A stretch of DNA of 64,000 bases from Streptomyces sp. BA2 (GTDB taxonomy: Bacteria; Actinomycetota; Actinomycetes; Streptomycetales; Streptomycetaceae): contig NZ_WSRO01000002.1 in NCBI RefSeq assembly GCF_009769735.1, positions 8,667,001 to 8,731,000 on the forward strand, given 5' to 3'. The notes under the pieces were generated by a model that made no database searches, had not been told where the DNA came from, and was given only the letters and a program-made list of their open reading frames with translations. This document shows, piece by piece, positions 39,008 to 47,126 of the stretch (its first letter is position 1; the number at the start of each line of letters is the position of its first letter). Made by a program: the position numbers and the translations under genes.

Positions 39008-39143
39008 GGGGTCTGACCGCTTGGCTGGTCACCCCGTTGATGGCCGATCCGGGGGACCGGAATTGAGGGGCTGCCCGCTGCCCGGATGATAAGATCTACG
39101 GCGTTCGTGAAATCCGTACCGAGGATGTTGGGAGTTGGGGCTG

Positions 39144-39212
39144 ATGACCGCGCTCAAGGCCACTGCCATGCGCACCGCCCGGACCACCCTCACGTCCCGG
39201 GCCGTGGCCTGA
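39144..39212 (+). CDS. Possible 22-residue leader peptide before the acetyltransferase gene
   Basis: ATG at 39144, preceded by GGGAGTTGGGG, opens a frame encoding MTALKATAMRTARTTLTSRA plus VA, then stops 86 bases before the GNAT gene. It is basic and Thr-rich. A translated leader is possible, but the composition is ordinary for this GC content and there is no independent support. Confidence 0.25.
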   Translation: MTALKATAMRTARTTLTSRAVA

Positions 39213-39298
39213 CCTCAGCTGGATTCGCCCTCGCTGGAAGCGTGAGCTCGCGGGGCGCCACCCACACGAACCCACCATGAAACGGATCTCCATCCACC

Positions 39299-39835
39299 AT
39301 GAGCGACACCACCATGGGCAACGCCATGAGCAACACCTGGATCACGCGTGCCGAGACCGGCGCTGACATCCCCGCCGTTCGCGCCGTCGTAGTCGCCGCG
39401 TTCGACACCCCGGCGGAGGCCGACCTCGTCGACGCGCTGCGCGCCGACCCCGCGTGGATCGACGGACTGTCCCTCGTCACCACCGGTCAGGACGGCAAGA
39501 TCGTCGGCCACGCGCTGCTGACCCGCTGCCACATCGGGGACACTCCAGCCCTGTGCCTGGCCCCCGTCGCCGTACTCCCCGAGTACCAGAAGACCGGTGC
39601 GGGTTCCGCGGCGATCCGTGCCGCGCTCGACGTGGCCAAGGACAGGGGTGAGCGCTTCGTCACCGTCCTCGGGCACCCGGCGTACTACCCGCGATTCGGC
39701 TTCACCCGTGCCTCCACGTACGGCATCGGCATCAGCATCGACGTCCCGGACGAGGCCATGATGGCCCTCGCCCTCGACGCAGGTCACCCGCTGCCCAGCG
39801 GCACGGTGCGTTACGCCGCGCCGTTCGGTATCTAG
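39299..39835 (+). CDS. GNAT-family N-acetyltransferase (YhbS-like)
   Basis: This 178-residue protein has a YhbS/COG3153-type GNAT domain: ADIPAVRAVVVAAFDTPAEA, LAPVAVLPEYQKTGAGSAAI (motif A, about residues 90-109) and TVLGHPAYYPRFGFTRAS. The acceptor is not known. The start is uncertain between ATG 39299 and ATG 39326 (MSNTWITRAE); neither has a strong Shine-Dalgarno. A GC hairpin at 39848 follows the stop, then a second GNAT gene on the same strand. Confidence 0.88.
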   Translation: MSDTTMGNAMSNTWITRAETGADIPAVRAVVVAAFDTPAEADLVDALRADPAWIDGLSLVTTGQDGKIVGHALLTRCHIGDTPALCLAPVAVLPEYQKTGAGSAAIRAALDVAKDRGERFVTVLGHPAYYPRFGFTRASTYGIGISIDVPDEAMMALALDAGHPLPSGTVRYAAPFGI

Positions 39836-39847
39836 CCGGACCCCGCC

Positions 39848-39873
39848 GTGCCGGGGCCCCGCGGCCCCGGCAC
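39848..39873. terminator. 11-bp-stem hairpin between the two GNAT genes
   Basis: GTGCCGGGGCC-CCGC-GGCCCCGGCAC is a perfect 11-4-11 inverted repeat 12 bases after the stop of the first acetyltransferase gene. It is suited to terminate its transcript before the second. Confidence 0.7.
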
Positions 39874-39925
39874 GGCCCCGGAAAGTCCGTTGCGGACCCG
39901 CTTCCTGGCGCCGGAGAGTGGGTCC

Positions 39926-40897
39926 ATGACCACGCCCGCCACCCTCCCGCCCGGCCTGACGGTGCGCCCCGCGACGTTCGACGACGCGGCGGCGGTGTGC
40001 GCGCTGCTCAACGAGATCGTCCTGCTGGAGATCGGCCGCGCCGACACCGAACTCACCGAGACCCAGGCCGACTTGAAGCACCCGGAAGTCGACCTGGAGC
40101 ACGACTCCTGGCTGCTGTTCGACGACGGCCGGCTGATCGCGTACGGGATGCTGTGGGACGAGTCCGGCGGCGAACGGATCGACACGGAGTGCTACACGCT
40201 GCCCGACCGGCCCCAGGCCGCCCAGTATCTGTTCGACCTGGTGGAGACGCGTGCCACCGAGCGCGCCGCCGCCAACGGAGCGGACCGGGCGGTGGTGCAC
40301 CTGCACCTCAACATCGCCCCCACCGTGGACCTGCGCGCGCTGCGCGGACGAGGCTGGACGACGGTCCGGCGCTACAACTCGATGGCCCGCCCCCTGTCCG
40401 CGGACGCGGACACGGACGCGGATCAGGTGCCCGTGCCGCCGCCCGGGGTGACCCTCCGGCCCTGCCTGGCCGAGCCGGACCGAAGGCGTGCCCACGGGCT
40501 GCTGCAGGAGACCTTCGCCGACCACTTCGACTTCCAGCCGCGTACGTACGAGCAGTGGCTGGACGACATCGACGCCGAGCGCACCGACTGGTCCCTGATG
40601 TGGATCGCGCACGTCGACGGCCTGGGTGACGCGGCGGTGCTGCACACCCACAACGACCGCACATCGATGGCGTGGATCAGCAGCCTCGGGGTGCTGCGCC
40701 AGGCCCGGGGCCAGGGCCTGGGGAGCTACCTCCTGCGCCATGCCTTCGGCCACTACGCGGCGCTGGGCCGCGACCGAATAGGTCTCGGCGTGGACACCGA
40801 CAACAGCAGCGGCGCTCTCGCCCTGTACGAGCGCCACGGCATGACCCTCGACTTCGCTCTCCAGGCCTGGGAGTTGATCCGCCCCGTCAGGCGCTGA
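39926..40897 (+). CDS. Tandem-domain GNAT acetyltransferase
   Basis: This 323-residue protein has two GNAT-like halves. The N-terminal half (about residues 8-150) lacks a clear acetyl-CoA loop and is probably structural. The C-terminal half has SSLGVLRQARGQGLGSYLLR (motif A, about 250-269) and NSSGALALYERHGMTLDFAL. The layout is like mycothiol synthase MshD and related two-domain enzymes, but the conserved MshD features are not evident, so the substrate is open. GGAGAGTGG lies 5-13 bases before the ATG. It is convergent with the SDR gene. Confidence 0.85.
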   Translation: MTTPATLPPGLTVRPATFDDAAAVCALLNEIVLLEIGRADTELTETQADLKHPEVDLEHDSWLLFDDGRLIAYGMLWDESGGERIDTECYTLPDRPQAAQYLFDLVETRATERAAANGADRAVVHLHLNIAPTVDLRALRGRGWTTVRRYNSMARPLSADADTDADQVPVPPPGVTLRPCLAEPDRRRAHGLLQETFADHFDFQPRTYEQWLDDIDAERTDWSLMWIAHVDGLGDAAVLHTHNDRTSMAWISSLGVLRQARGQGLGSYLLRHAFGHYAALGRDRIGLGVDTDNSSGALALYERHGMTLDFALQAWELIRPVRR

Positions 40898-40920
40898 CGG
40901 GGCTCCTCCGGAGGCGCCTG

Positions 40921-41859
40921 CTACACGGCGGCCGGGAACGCGAACCGTACGTCGGTCAATTGCTCCGACAGCTCCCACAGGCGCCGCCCGGTCTCCGCGT
41001 CCGCCGCCACGGGAGCCAGCCGCACCCGGGTCGGTGCGCCGCGCAGCTCGGCCATGCCGCCCGGACCGATGAACTGGCCGCTCTCCACCTCCGGTTCGGT
41101 CGCCGCGTACAGCTGGGGGAGTGCGCCCTCGGCCGGGCGCTGGGCGAACAGCGGGTTGCCGATGCGGCCGAGCACCACGCGCCACAGGCCGATCGGCGTG
41201 CCCATCTGGAGGTTGGTGGCGGTGTAGCCGGGGTGGGCGAGCACGCTGCGTACCGGACTGCGGGCCTCGGTGAGCCGGAGGTGGAGTTCCCGGCCGAAGA
41301 CGGCGTTGGCGAGCTTCGACTGGTTGTAGTAGCCCATGGGCTTGTAGCCGCGTTCGCCGGTCAGGTCGTCGAAGTGGATGCGTCCCTGCCGGTGGTTGAT
41401 CGAGCTCACCGTCACCACTCGGGGGTCGGTTCCGGCGGCCAGCAGGTCGAGCAACAGGCCGGTGAGCGCGAAGTGGCCGAGGTGGTTGCAGGCGAACTGC
41501 AGCTCGTGGCCCTGCCTGCTGAGCGTACGAGGCGGCGCCATCACGCCCGCGTTGTTGATGAGCACGTCGAGGCGTGGGTGGTCGGCGCGCAGACGATGGG
41601 CGAAGCCGCGGACCGAATCGAGGTCGGCCAGGTCGAGGCGGCGTACCTCCAGGCTCGCGTCCGGCTGTGCGGCGGTGATCTCCGCGACCGCCTGATGGCC
41701 CTTGCCCTCGTCGCGGACCGCGAGGATCACGTGCCCGCCCTGCCGGGCGAGCGCCCGGGTGGTGGCCAGACCGAGGCCGCTGTTGGCCCCGGTGACGACG
41801 AACACCCGCTTGGTCTGGTCGGGGATCTGCTCGGCTGTCCAGCGCTGTTGCTGCATCAT
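40921..41859 (-). CDS. SDR-family oxidoreductase (protochlorophyllide reductase/retinol dehydrogenase-like)
   Basis: This 312-residue protein has the cofactor motif VVTGANSGLGLATTRALARQ (about residues 20-39), LINNAGVMAPP (about 97-107) and the active-site Tyr in MGYYNQSKLAN. NHLGHF and VLAHPGYTATNLQ are typical of the WWOX/retinol-dehydrogenase-like extended SDRs. It would act on a bulky ketone or alcohol with NADP(H). TTGACA and CAACAT boxes (17-base spacing) on the minus strand put the transcription start at or next to ATG 41859, so it is probably leaderless; alternative starts are 41868 and 41856. It is divergent from a TetR regulator. Confidence 0.88.
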   Translation of the reverse strand: MMQQQRWTAEQIPDQTKRVFVVTGANSGLGLATTRALARQGGHVILAVRDEGKGHQAVAEITAAQPDASLEVRRLDLADLDSVRGFAHRLRADHPRLDVLINNAGVMAPPRTLSRQGHELQFACNHLGHFALTGLLLDLLAAGTDPRVVTVSSINHRQGRIHFDDLTGERGYKPMGYYNQSKLANAVFGRELHLRLTEARSPVRSVLAHPGYTATNLQMGTPIGLWRVVLGRIGNPLFAQRPAEGALPQLYAATEPEVESGQFIGPGGMAELRGAPTRVRLAPVAADAETGRRLWELSEQLTDVRFAFPAAV

Positions 41860-41866
41860 GCGGCAC

Positions 41867-41909
41867 ATGTTGTCGCTCGTGGCACTCAGTGTCAAGAGGT
41901 GCCTGAGTG
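41867..41909 (-). promoter_or_regulatory. SDR promoter with overlapping inverted repeat
   Basis: Minus-strand TTGACA (41890-41895) and CAACAT (41867-41872) with 17-base spacing form the SDR promoter. CACTCAG (41883-41889) and CTGAGTG (41903-41909) form an inverted repeat across the -35 box, the probable operator for the divergent TetR protein. Confidence 0.65.
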
Positions 41910-41940
41910 TCATGAAAGGCATGGCGTGTACTATGGCCCG

Positions 41941-42552
41941 GTGAGTTCCCGCCCCGAAGTGACCATGGCCGAGCGCAAACGACAGCTCGTCTCGAACGAG
42001 TTGACCGAAGCGGCGCTGCAACTCCTCGCCCGGAAGGGGTTCGACGCGGTCACCATCGACGAGATCGTGACCACCGCGGGCGTCTCCCGGCGGACGTTCT
42101 TCCGGTACTTCGCGTCCAAGGAGGACGTGGTCGTCCAGTTCCTGGCCGACATGGGGGTCGGCATCCACGCGGAGCTTGCGGCCCGCCCCGTCGAGGAGCG
42201 GCCCTCCGTGGCGCTGCGGCACGCGGTGTGGGTTCCCCTCACCGCCTGTGGCGACCACTCCGAGCGGGTGCTGCCCGTGGTGCGGCTGATCCTGCGCACC
42301 CCGGCCCTGCGGGCGCGCTTCCTTGAGCACCAGGCTCAGTGGGGCGACGACCTGACGGGGGAGGTGGCGCGGCGCCTGGGGCGTGACGCGGGCGTCGACC
42401 TGTACCCGCGGCTGGCCGCCGGGATGGCGCTGTCCGCCTTCGACGCCGTGCTGCAACGGTGGAGCGACAGCGACGGCGTCGAGGATCCGGCCGAGCTGAC
42501 CGACCAGGCCTTCGCGGTCATCGCCCCCGCGCTGGACGCCGGCGGAGCCTAG
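41941..42552 (+). CDS. TetR-family regulator divergent from the SDR gene
   Basis: This 203-residue protein has the helix-turn-helix LTEAALQLLARKGFDAVTID and EIVTTAGVSRRTFFRYFASK (about residues 21-60) and a C-terminal domain like the MftR group (VLPVVRLILRTPALRARFLE). TACTAT at 41929-41934 is a good -10 box whose start point would coincide with the GTG at 41941, so I take this as a leaderless start; ATG 41965 is the alternative. It presumably represses the SDR gene through the inverted repeat in the 81-base gap. Confidence 0.85.
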   Translation: MSSRPEVTMAERKRQLVSNELTEAALQLLARKGFDAVTIDEIVTTAGVSRRTFFRYFASKEDVVVQFLADMGVGIHAELAARPVEERPSVALRHAVWVPLTACGDHSERVLPVVRLILRTPALRARFLEHQAQWGDDLTGEVARRLGRDAGVDLYPRLAAGMALSAFDAVLQRWSDSDGVEDPAELTDQAFAVIAPALDAGGA

Positions 42553-42556
42553 GCCT

Positions 42557-42598
42557 GGCGGACCGGTGTCGGCGGACCGGTGTCGGCGGACCGGTGTC
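42557..42598. repeat. Three perfect tandem 14-bp repeats
   Basis: GGCGGACCGGTGTC is repeated three times without mismatch (42557-42570, 42571-42584, 42585-42598) right after the TetR stop and about 50 bases before the RNase H start. ACCGGT is palindromic, so the repeats could bind a regulator, or they may be slippage products. Confidence 0.85.
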
Positions 42599-42649
42599 GT
42601 CAGAGGGGCGGTGGCCTCCGGGCCTCTCGCGGGCTGGCATCATCGAGGG

Positions 42650-43354
42650 ATGTCTGACTTGATCATCGCCGCCTGTGACGGAGCCGCGAAGAAGAACCCC
42701 GGGCCCGCGGCCTGGGCCTGGGTGGTCGCCGATGCCGACGAGCGGCCGCAGCGGTGGGAGGCGGGGCCGCTCGGCGACGCGACCAACAACGTCGCCGAAC
42801 TGACCGCGCTTGCCGAGCTGTTGGAGTCCACGGACCCGGCCGTCCCGCTGGAGGTCCGCATGGACAGCCAGTACGCGATGAACGCGGTCAGCAAGTGGAT
42901 CGCGTCCTGGAAGCGCAACGGCTGGCTGACCGCGGCGAAGAAGCCGGTGGCCAACAAGGACCTCGTCGTCCGCATCGACGCACTCCTCCAGGGCCGCGCG
43001 GTGACCTTCCGGCACGTCGCGGCCCACCAGGCGGACGGCGACCACCTCAACGCGATCGCCGACGTCGCGGCCAGCGACGCCGCGACGACGCAGAAGGCCG
43101 CAGGAACCGCCCACGGCGCGCTCACGATCCCGGAACCGCGGCCCGAGCGCATGACGGCCTCCCCCGCCGCCCGGCCGCGCAAGAGCTCCACCGCGGGCAA
43201 GAGCTCCACCGCACGGGCGGGCAAGGGGAGTTCGGGCGGCGTCATCAAGGCCAAGTTCCCCGGCCGCTGCCACTGCCAGAAGCCCTATGCCGCAGGAGAG
43301 AAGATCGCGAAGAACGCCCACGGCTGGGGCCACGTGGAGTGCCGGGACTCCTGA
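42650..43354 (+). CDS. RNase HI-domain protein with Cys-containing C-terminal extension
   Basis: This 234-residue protein has an N-terminal RNase HI domain of about 140 residues with the catalytic acids in IAACDGAAKKNPGP (Asp about 9), NNVAELTAL (Glu about 48), RMDSQYAMN (Asp about 71) and the late HQADGDHLNAIAD region. It would cut the RNA strand of RNA-DNA hybrids. After a Ser/Lys/Ala linker (SSTAGKSSTARAGKGSSGG) the C-terminus holds FPGRCHCQKPYAAGEKIAKN and HGWGHVEC, a small Cys/His motif that could bind zinc and nucleic acid. The ATG at 42650 has GAGGG immediately before it. The fusion is not the usual RNase HI or the RNase HI-CobC form. Confidence 0.85.
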   Translation: MSDLIIAACDGAAKKNPGPAAWAWVVADADERPQRWEAGPLGDATNNVAELTALAELLESTDPAVPLEVRMDSQYAMNAVSKWIASWKRNGWLTAAKKPVANKDLVVRIDALLQGRAVTFRHVAAHQADGDHLNAIADVAASDAATTQKAAGTAHGALTIPEPRPERMTASPAARPRKSSTAGKSSTARAGKGSSGGVIKAKFPGRCHCQKPYAAGEKIAKNAHGWGHVECRDS

Positions 43355-43371
43355 GGCTCGCGACGGGCCCG

Positions 43372-45045
43372 TCAGGAGGGGTCGTCGGGCACGGCTCCGA
43401 GGAGGCTGCGGACGACGGGCCCGGCCGACGCGCCACCTGTGACGCCCTTCTCGACGACGCAGGCCACGGCCACGTTGCCGCGGTAGGCGACGAACCAGCC
43501 GTTGTTGGGGGCGTCCTCGGAGACCTCGGCCGTACCCGTCTTCGCCCCCACCTCGCCGGGCAGGTCGGCAAGGACCGAGGCCGTGCCGTCGGTGACCGTC
43601 GCGCGCATCAACTCGCGCAGCTGCGTGACGACTTCGCGCGGCAGCGGGGTCGTGGCGGTCGTGTCCTTGGCGCCACCGGTCAGGGTGGGCTGGTGGAAGG
43701 CGCCGGAGACCGCCGTCGCGGTGACGGACGCCATGATCAGCGGGTTGGCCTGCACCCTGCCCTGCCCGATCATCGACGCGGCCTTCTCGGTCTGGTCGCG
43801 GGGGGTCGGAACCGATCCGTCGTACGAGGGAATGCCGACACTCCACTTCTGCCCGACCCCGAAGTACTTGCCGGCGACATCGCCCAGTTCCTGGTCGCCG
43901 ACCTTGTCGCGCAGGCTGATGAAGGCGGTGTTGCACGAGGTGGTGAAGTCCTTGCGGAACGTTGCGCCCCGGTGTTCGGAGGTCTCGACGTTCTGGAACC
44001 GCTTGCCGACGGTGAGGTACTTCGGGCAGTCCACGACATCGCCGGGCGCGACCGCGTCCTTCAGCAGCAGCGCGCTGGTGGTGACGAGCTTCCAGGTGGA
44101 GCCCGGCGCGTAGGTCCCCGAGACGGCGCGATTGAACCCGGATGAGGGGGAGTTGGCGACGGCGAGGATTTCCCCGTCGTCGATCCGCAGGGCGACGAGC
44201 GCGGCGTCCTTGCCGTCGGCCTCGGCGGCGATGGCCTTCTCCGCCGCGGACTGCCACGTGGCATCGAGGGTGGTGGCCACAGGCCGGTCGGCGGGACGGT
44301 CGGACTTCTTGCCGAAGGAGGCCTCCGTCGCCTTGACCTCACCGGTGACCCGGTCGACGAGCCGCACCGCGCCGCGGGGACCTGCGCCGCTGCCCCCGGC
44401 GATCTGGGGGAGCAGCGGGGCGAGGGAGGGGTGCGTCCTGCTCGACAAGGCGTCCCCGTCGCGGTCGTTGATCTTGGGTCCGGCGGCGTCCTCCCGCTCC
44501 AGACGGAACTTCTCCGTGCCGCTCAGCTTCGGGTGCACGAGGGACAGCGCCCACTCCACCTTCCATGTGCCGTCGTCCTGCTCGCGCAGGGGCACGGCGG
44601 AGGCGTAGGTCCAGGTGCCCAGCTCCGTGACCGGCATCTTGGCGGTGAAGGCCACGGTCACGGTGCCGTCCTCACCGGCCGTGACCGCGCCCGGAGTCAG
44701 GGTCGGCTCGCTGATGTCGAGCCCGGCCGTGAAGCTCTTCAGGACGCGCTCCGCCTGCTCGGGACGCGAGGTCAGCGCCGCCGCGCGCGACATTCGCCCC
44801 GCCTCCCAGTCGGACAGGAACGCCCGCGCCTGCCTCGTCGCCTCCGGGTCGGGTATCGGGGGCCCCGGGTCGAAGGGGCCCAGCTCCGCGGCGTACGCGA
44901 TGCCCGCGGCGAGCGCGAGCGTCAGCCCGGCCGCGACCACCACGCGTGGGGCCTTCCTGGCGGGTCTGCGGCTCGGGCCGTCGGGTCTGCTGCCGGGGCC
45001 GCCGGGTCTGCTGCCTGGGCCGGTGAGCGGTGCGGCATCCGTCAT
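43372..45045 (-). CDS. Penicillin-binding transpeptidase with NTF2-like N-terminal domain
   Basis: This 557-residue protein has an N-terminal membrane anchor (about residues 35-54, [20 protein letters not shown]), a MecA_N/NTF2-like domain (about 65-180) and a transpeptidase domain. The latter has SxxK as APGSTWKLV (Ser about 331), SxN as TTSCNTA and KTG as GAKTGTAEV. It cross-links peptidoglycan and resembles class B PBPs such as PbpA and MecA-like proteins. Its ATG overlaps the stop of the upstream beta-lactamase gene by four bases (ATGA), so both are co-expressed. Location in the bla unit suggests an inducible, perhaps beta-lactam-tolerant PBP. Confidence 0.92.
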   Translation of the reverse strand: MTDAAPLTGPGSRPGGPGSRPDGPSRRPARKAPRVVVAAGLTLALAAGIAYAAELGPFDPGPPIPDPEATRQARAFLSDWEAGRMSRAAALTSRPEQAERVLKSFTAGLDISEPTLTPGAVTAGEDGTVTVAFTAKMPVTELGTWTYASAVPLREQDDGTWKVEWALSLVHPKLSGTEKFRLEREDAAGPKINDRDGDALSSRTHPSLAPLLPQIAGGSGAGPRGAVRLVDRVTGEVKATEASFGKKSDRPADRPVATTLDATWQSAAEKAIAAEADGKDAALVALRIDDGEILAVANSPSSGFNRAVSGTYAPGSTWKLVTTSALLLKDAVAPGDVVDCPKYLTVGKRFQNVETSEHRGATFRKDFTTSCNTAFISLRDKVGDQELGDVAGKYFGVGQKWSVGIPSYDGSVPTPRDQTEKAASMIGQGRVQANPLIMASVTATAVSGAFHQPTLTGGAKDTTATTPLPREVVTQLRELMRATVTDGTASVLADLPGEVGAKTGTAEVSEDAPNNGWFVAYRGNVAVACVVEKGVTGGASAGPVVRSLLGAVPDDPS

Positions 45046-46028
45046 CGAGGGCTCCTCGCCGTGGTCAGCGAGTCGACGGCCACGGAGGTCGCTTCCGCGA
45101 TCAGCTTGTCGGAGGGCTCGGCGTCCTTCTTGCCGCGGTTCGACAAGATCGCCATGACGATGGGGTCACCGTCCGAGGGCCACACCACGGCGATGTCGTT
45201 GCGGGCGCCGTAGTAGCTGCCCGTTCCGGTCTTGTCGCCCACCACCCAGTTCTTGGGCACACCGGCCCGGATGGTCTTGTCCCCGGTGGTGTTGGTCTTC
45301 AGCCACTTGGTGAGCTGCGCGCGTTCGCCCTTGCGGAGAGCGTCTCCGAGTACGAACGCGCGCAGGTCCTTGGCCAGCGCCCGCGGTGTGCTCGTGTCCC
45401 GCGTCTCACCCGGCACCCAGGTGCTCAACTCGGGCTCACGGCGCTCCATTCGCGTGACATCGTCCCCCATCCTCTCGAGCGCCGCGTCCAGGCCCTTGGG
45501 GCCGCCGAGCTGGTCGAAGAGCAGGTTGGCCGCGGCGTTGTCGCTGTAGCGGACGGCGGCGTCGCACAGTTCGCCCAGGGTCATTCCGGTGTCGACGTGC
45601 TTCTCGGTCACGGGCGAGTTGGCGACCAGATCGTCCTTGGAGTACGTGATCTTCCGGTCGAGGCCGCTCAGGGAGTACTTGCCCAGTACGGCTCCGGCGG
45701 CCAGCGCCTTGAACGTGGAGTTGTAGGCGAAGCGCTCACCGGCGTTGTAGGCCACCTCGCGCCCGGTGCCGGTGTCGATGGCGTAGACGCCGAGCCGCGC
45801 GTCGAACTTGTCCTCAAGCGCCTTGAGATCGCCGGTGAACGGCTTCGTCGCCTCTGCGGGCTTCGTGGTTCCCGCGGGCTTGGTGGTCGCCGTGGAAGGC
45901 GACGACGAAGCCGAGGAGTCGCCATTGGCGCAGGCCACGAGCGGGACGAGGCAGAACGTGGCAAGCGCGCCGAGAACGGCGCGACGGGCACGGGTCTGCT
46001 GTGGACGGGCGGCGCGGGTGTGCTGCAT
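45042..46028 (-). CDS. bla: Class A beta-lactamase lipoprotein
   Basis: This 328-residue protein has a signal peptide with lipobox LVAC (Cys about residue 33), a Thr/Ala/Pro-rich linker, then a class A serine beta-lactamase. It shows SxxK as NSTFKALA (Ser about 103), SDN as RYSDNAA, the general-base Glu in RREPELSTW and KTG as [12 protein letters not shown]. It hydrolyses penicillins and cephalosporins at the outer face of the membrane. GGAGGT lies 8-9 bases before the ATG. The gene is coupled to a PBP gene and divergent from blaA and blaB, the arrangement known from Streptomyces cacaoi blaL, where BlaA activates expression. Confidence 0.95.
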   Translation of the reverse strand: MQHTRAARPQQTRARRAVLGALATFCLVPLVACANGDSSASSSPSTATTKPAGTTKPAEATKPFTGDLKALEDKFDARLGVYAIDTGTGREVAYNAGERFAYNSTFKALAAGAVLGKYSLSGLDRKITYSKDDLVANSPVTEKHVDTGMTLGELCDAAVRYSDNAAANLLFDQLGGPKGLDAALERMGDDVTRMERREPELSTWVPGETRDTSTPRALAKDLRAFVLGDALRKGERAQLTKWLKTNTTGDKTIRAGVPKNWVVGDKTGTGSYYGARNDIAVVWPSDGDPIVMAILSNRGKKDAEPSDKLIAEATSVAVDSLTTARSPR

Positions 46029-46153
46029 GGGCCAAAACCTCCGAGGTGCCCCAGGGACAGGGCGCGTGGGGGACGGGGCGGCACGGCTCCGTCCCGGTAC
46101 GTGGTCGTGAGTGCCGGTGCCACCCTCGCCCTCGGGTGCGTATGCGGTCCAAT

Positions 46154-46191
46154 ACGCTCATGCGTGGTTCCATGCTGATCTGGCATAGGAT
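46154..46191. promoter_or_regulatory. BlaA binding sites and blaA -10 box
   Basis: ATGC-N7-GCAT (46172-46186) is a LysR-type T-N11-A box, and ACGC-TCAT-GCGT (46154-46165) is a second small palindrome. TAGGAT at 46186-46191 is a perfect Streptomyces -10 for blaA, overlapping the first box, which fits autoregulation. Confidence 0.65.
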
Positions 46192-46198
46192 CTCGGGC

Positions 46199-47101
46199 GT
46201 GGATCTGGTGGGAGCATGTCGCGCGTTCGTCAGCGTCAGCGAGTACGGCAGCTTCACCGATGGAGCGGCCGCGGCGCGGATGTCCCAGTCGGTGGCAAGC
46301 CGTCGCGTCGCCGCGCTGGAAGAACGCTTCGGCGAGCCGCTGTTCGAGCGCACGTCGCGGCGCGCCGTCCTCACCCCCTTCGGGCGCGACATGCTGCCCA
46401 CGGCCCGGCAGCTCGTGCAGGCGGCGGACGTGCTCCTCGACGAGGCGGAAGCCGTCAAGCGCAAGCCCTGGCGGCTCGCGGTGCCCGGCATCTGCTCCAC
46501 GGCCGGTCTCGCCCGCCTCGTCGCCGAGGCACGCGGCCACGGCGTCAACCTCGACCTGCGGGTGGCGGCGCCGACCCAGCGCAGGGAGCTCCTCCACGCA
46601 CAGCAGGTGCGCGCCGCGCTGCTCGCGGTGCCCGCGGACGAGGCGACGTGGTCCGTGCCGCTGGGTCTCGCCGGCGCCCAGGATCCCGGCGTCCGGCGCG
46701 TCTACCTGGAGACGCTGCGGGTCGGCCGCGCCTCGCCAGGCCCGGCCCGCCGCGTCTGGATCCAGCCCGAGGACGACGTGCCGCACATCCGCGACCCCCT
46801 GACGCGCCTGCGCGACGCGCTGGGCCTGCGGCCCGCGCAGCTCGTCGCCGCGGCCGACCTGACGAGTGCCGCGGCCGAAGTCCTGTGCTCGGGCGACCTG
46901 TTGCTGTGCTCCCTCGCGCAGGCCGAGGAACTCGCCCTGACCTGGCGGCCCATCGGTGAGGTCACGCTCGGCCGTGGGTTCGCCCTGGCCGCCGCCGCGG
47001 AGGGCAATCCGCAGCACATCGAGGCGCGCCTGGGCGACGCCATCGCCCGCTGCCTGGGGGCGGGCGCCCTGGCCGGGGCCATGGCAGGAGCGGCACGATG
47101 A
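46199..47101 (+). CDS. blaA: LysR-family activator of beta-lactamase, BlaA
   Basis: This 300-residue LysR-type regulator has the winged helix VDLVGACRAFVSVSEYGSFT and ARMSQSVASRRVAALEERFG in its first 60 residues and an effector domain behind it. It matches BlaA of S. cacaoi in position and type: divergent from the beta-lactamase and followed by blaB. The GTG at 46199 lies 8 bases after a TAGGAT -10 box, so the mRNA is probably leaderless; ATGs further upstream would sit inside the operator. It is expected to sense cell-wall damage through BlaB and switch on the bla-PBP operon. Confidence 0.88.
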   Translation: MDLVGACRAFVSVSEYGSFTDGAAAARMSQSVASRRVAALEERFGEPLFERTSRRAVLTPFGRDMLPTARQLVQAADVLLDEAEAVKRKPWRLAVPGICSTAGLARLVAEARGHGVNLDLRVAAPTQRRELLHAQQVRAALLAVPADEATWSVPLGLAGAQDPGVRRVYLETLRVGRASPGPARRVWIQPEDDVPHIRDPLTRLRDALGLRPAQLVAAADLTSAAAEVLCSGDLLLCSLAQAEELALTWRPIGEVTLGRGFALAAAAEGNPQHIEARLGDAIARCLGAGALAGAMAGAAR

Positions 47102-47126
47102 ACCTGGGCACGGAGGTGGGGTGGGC

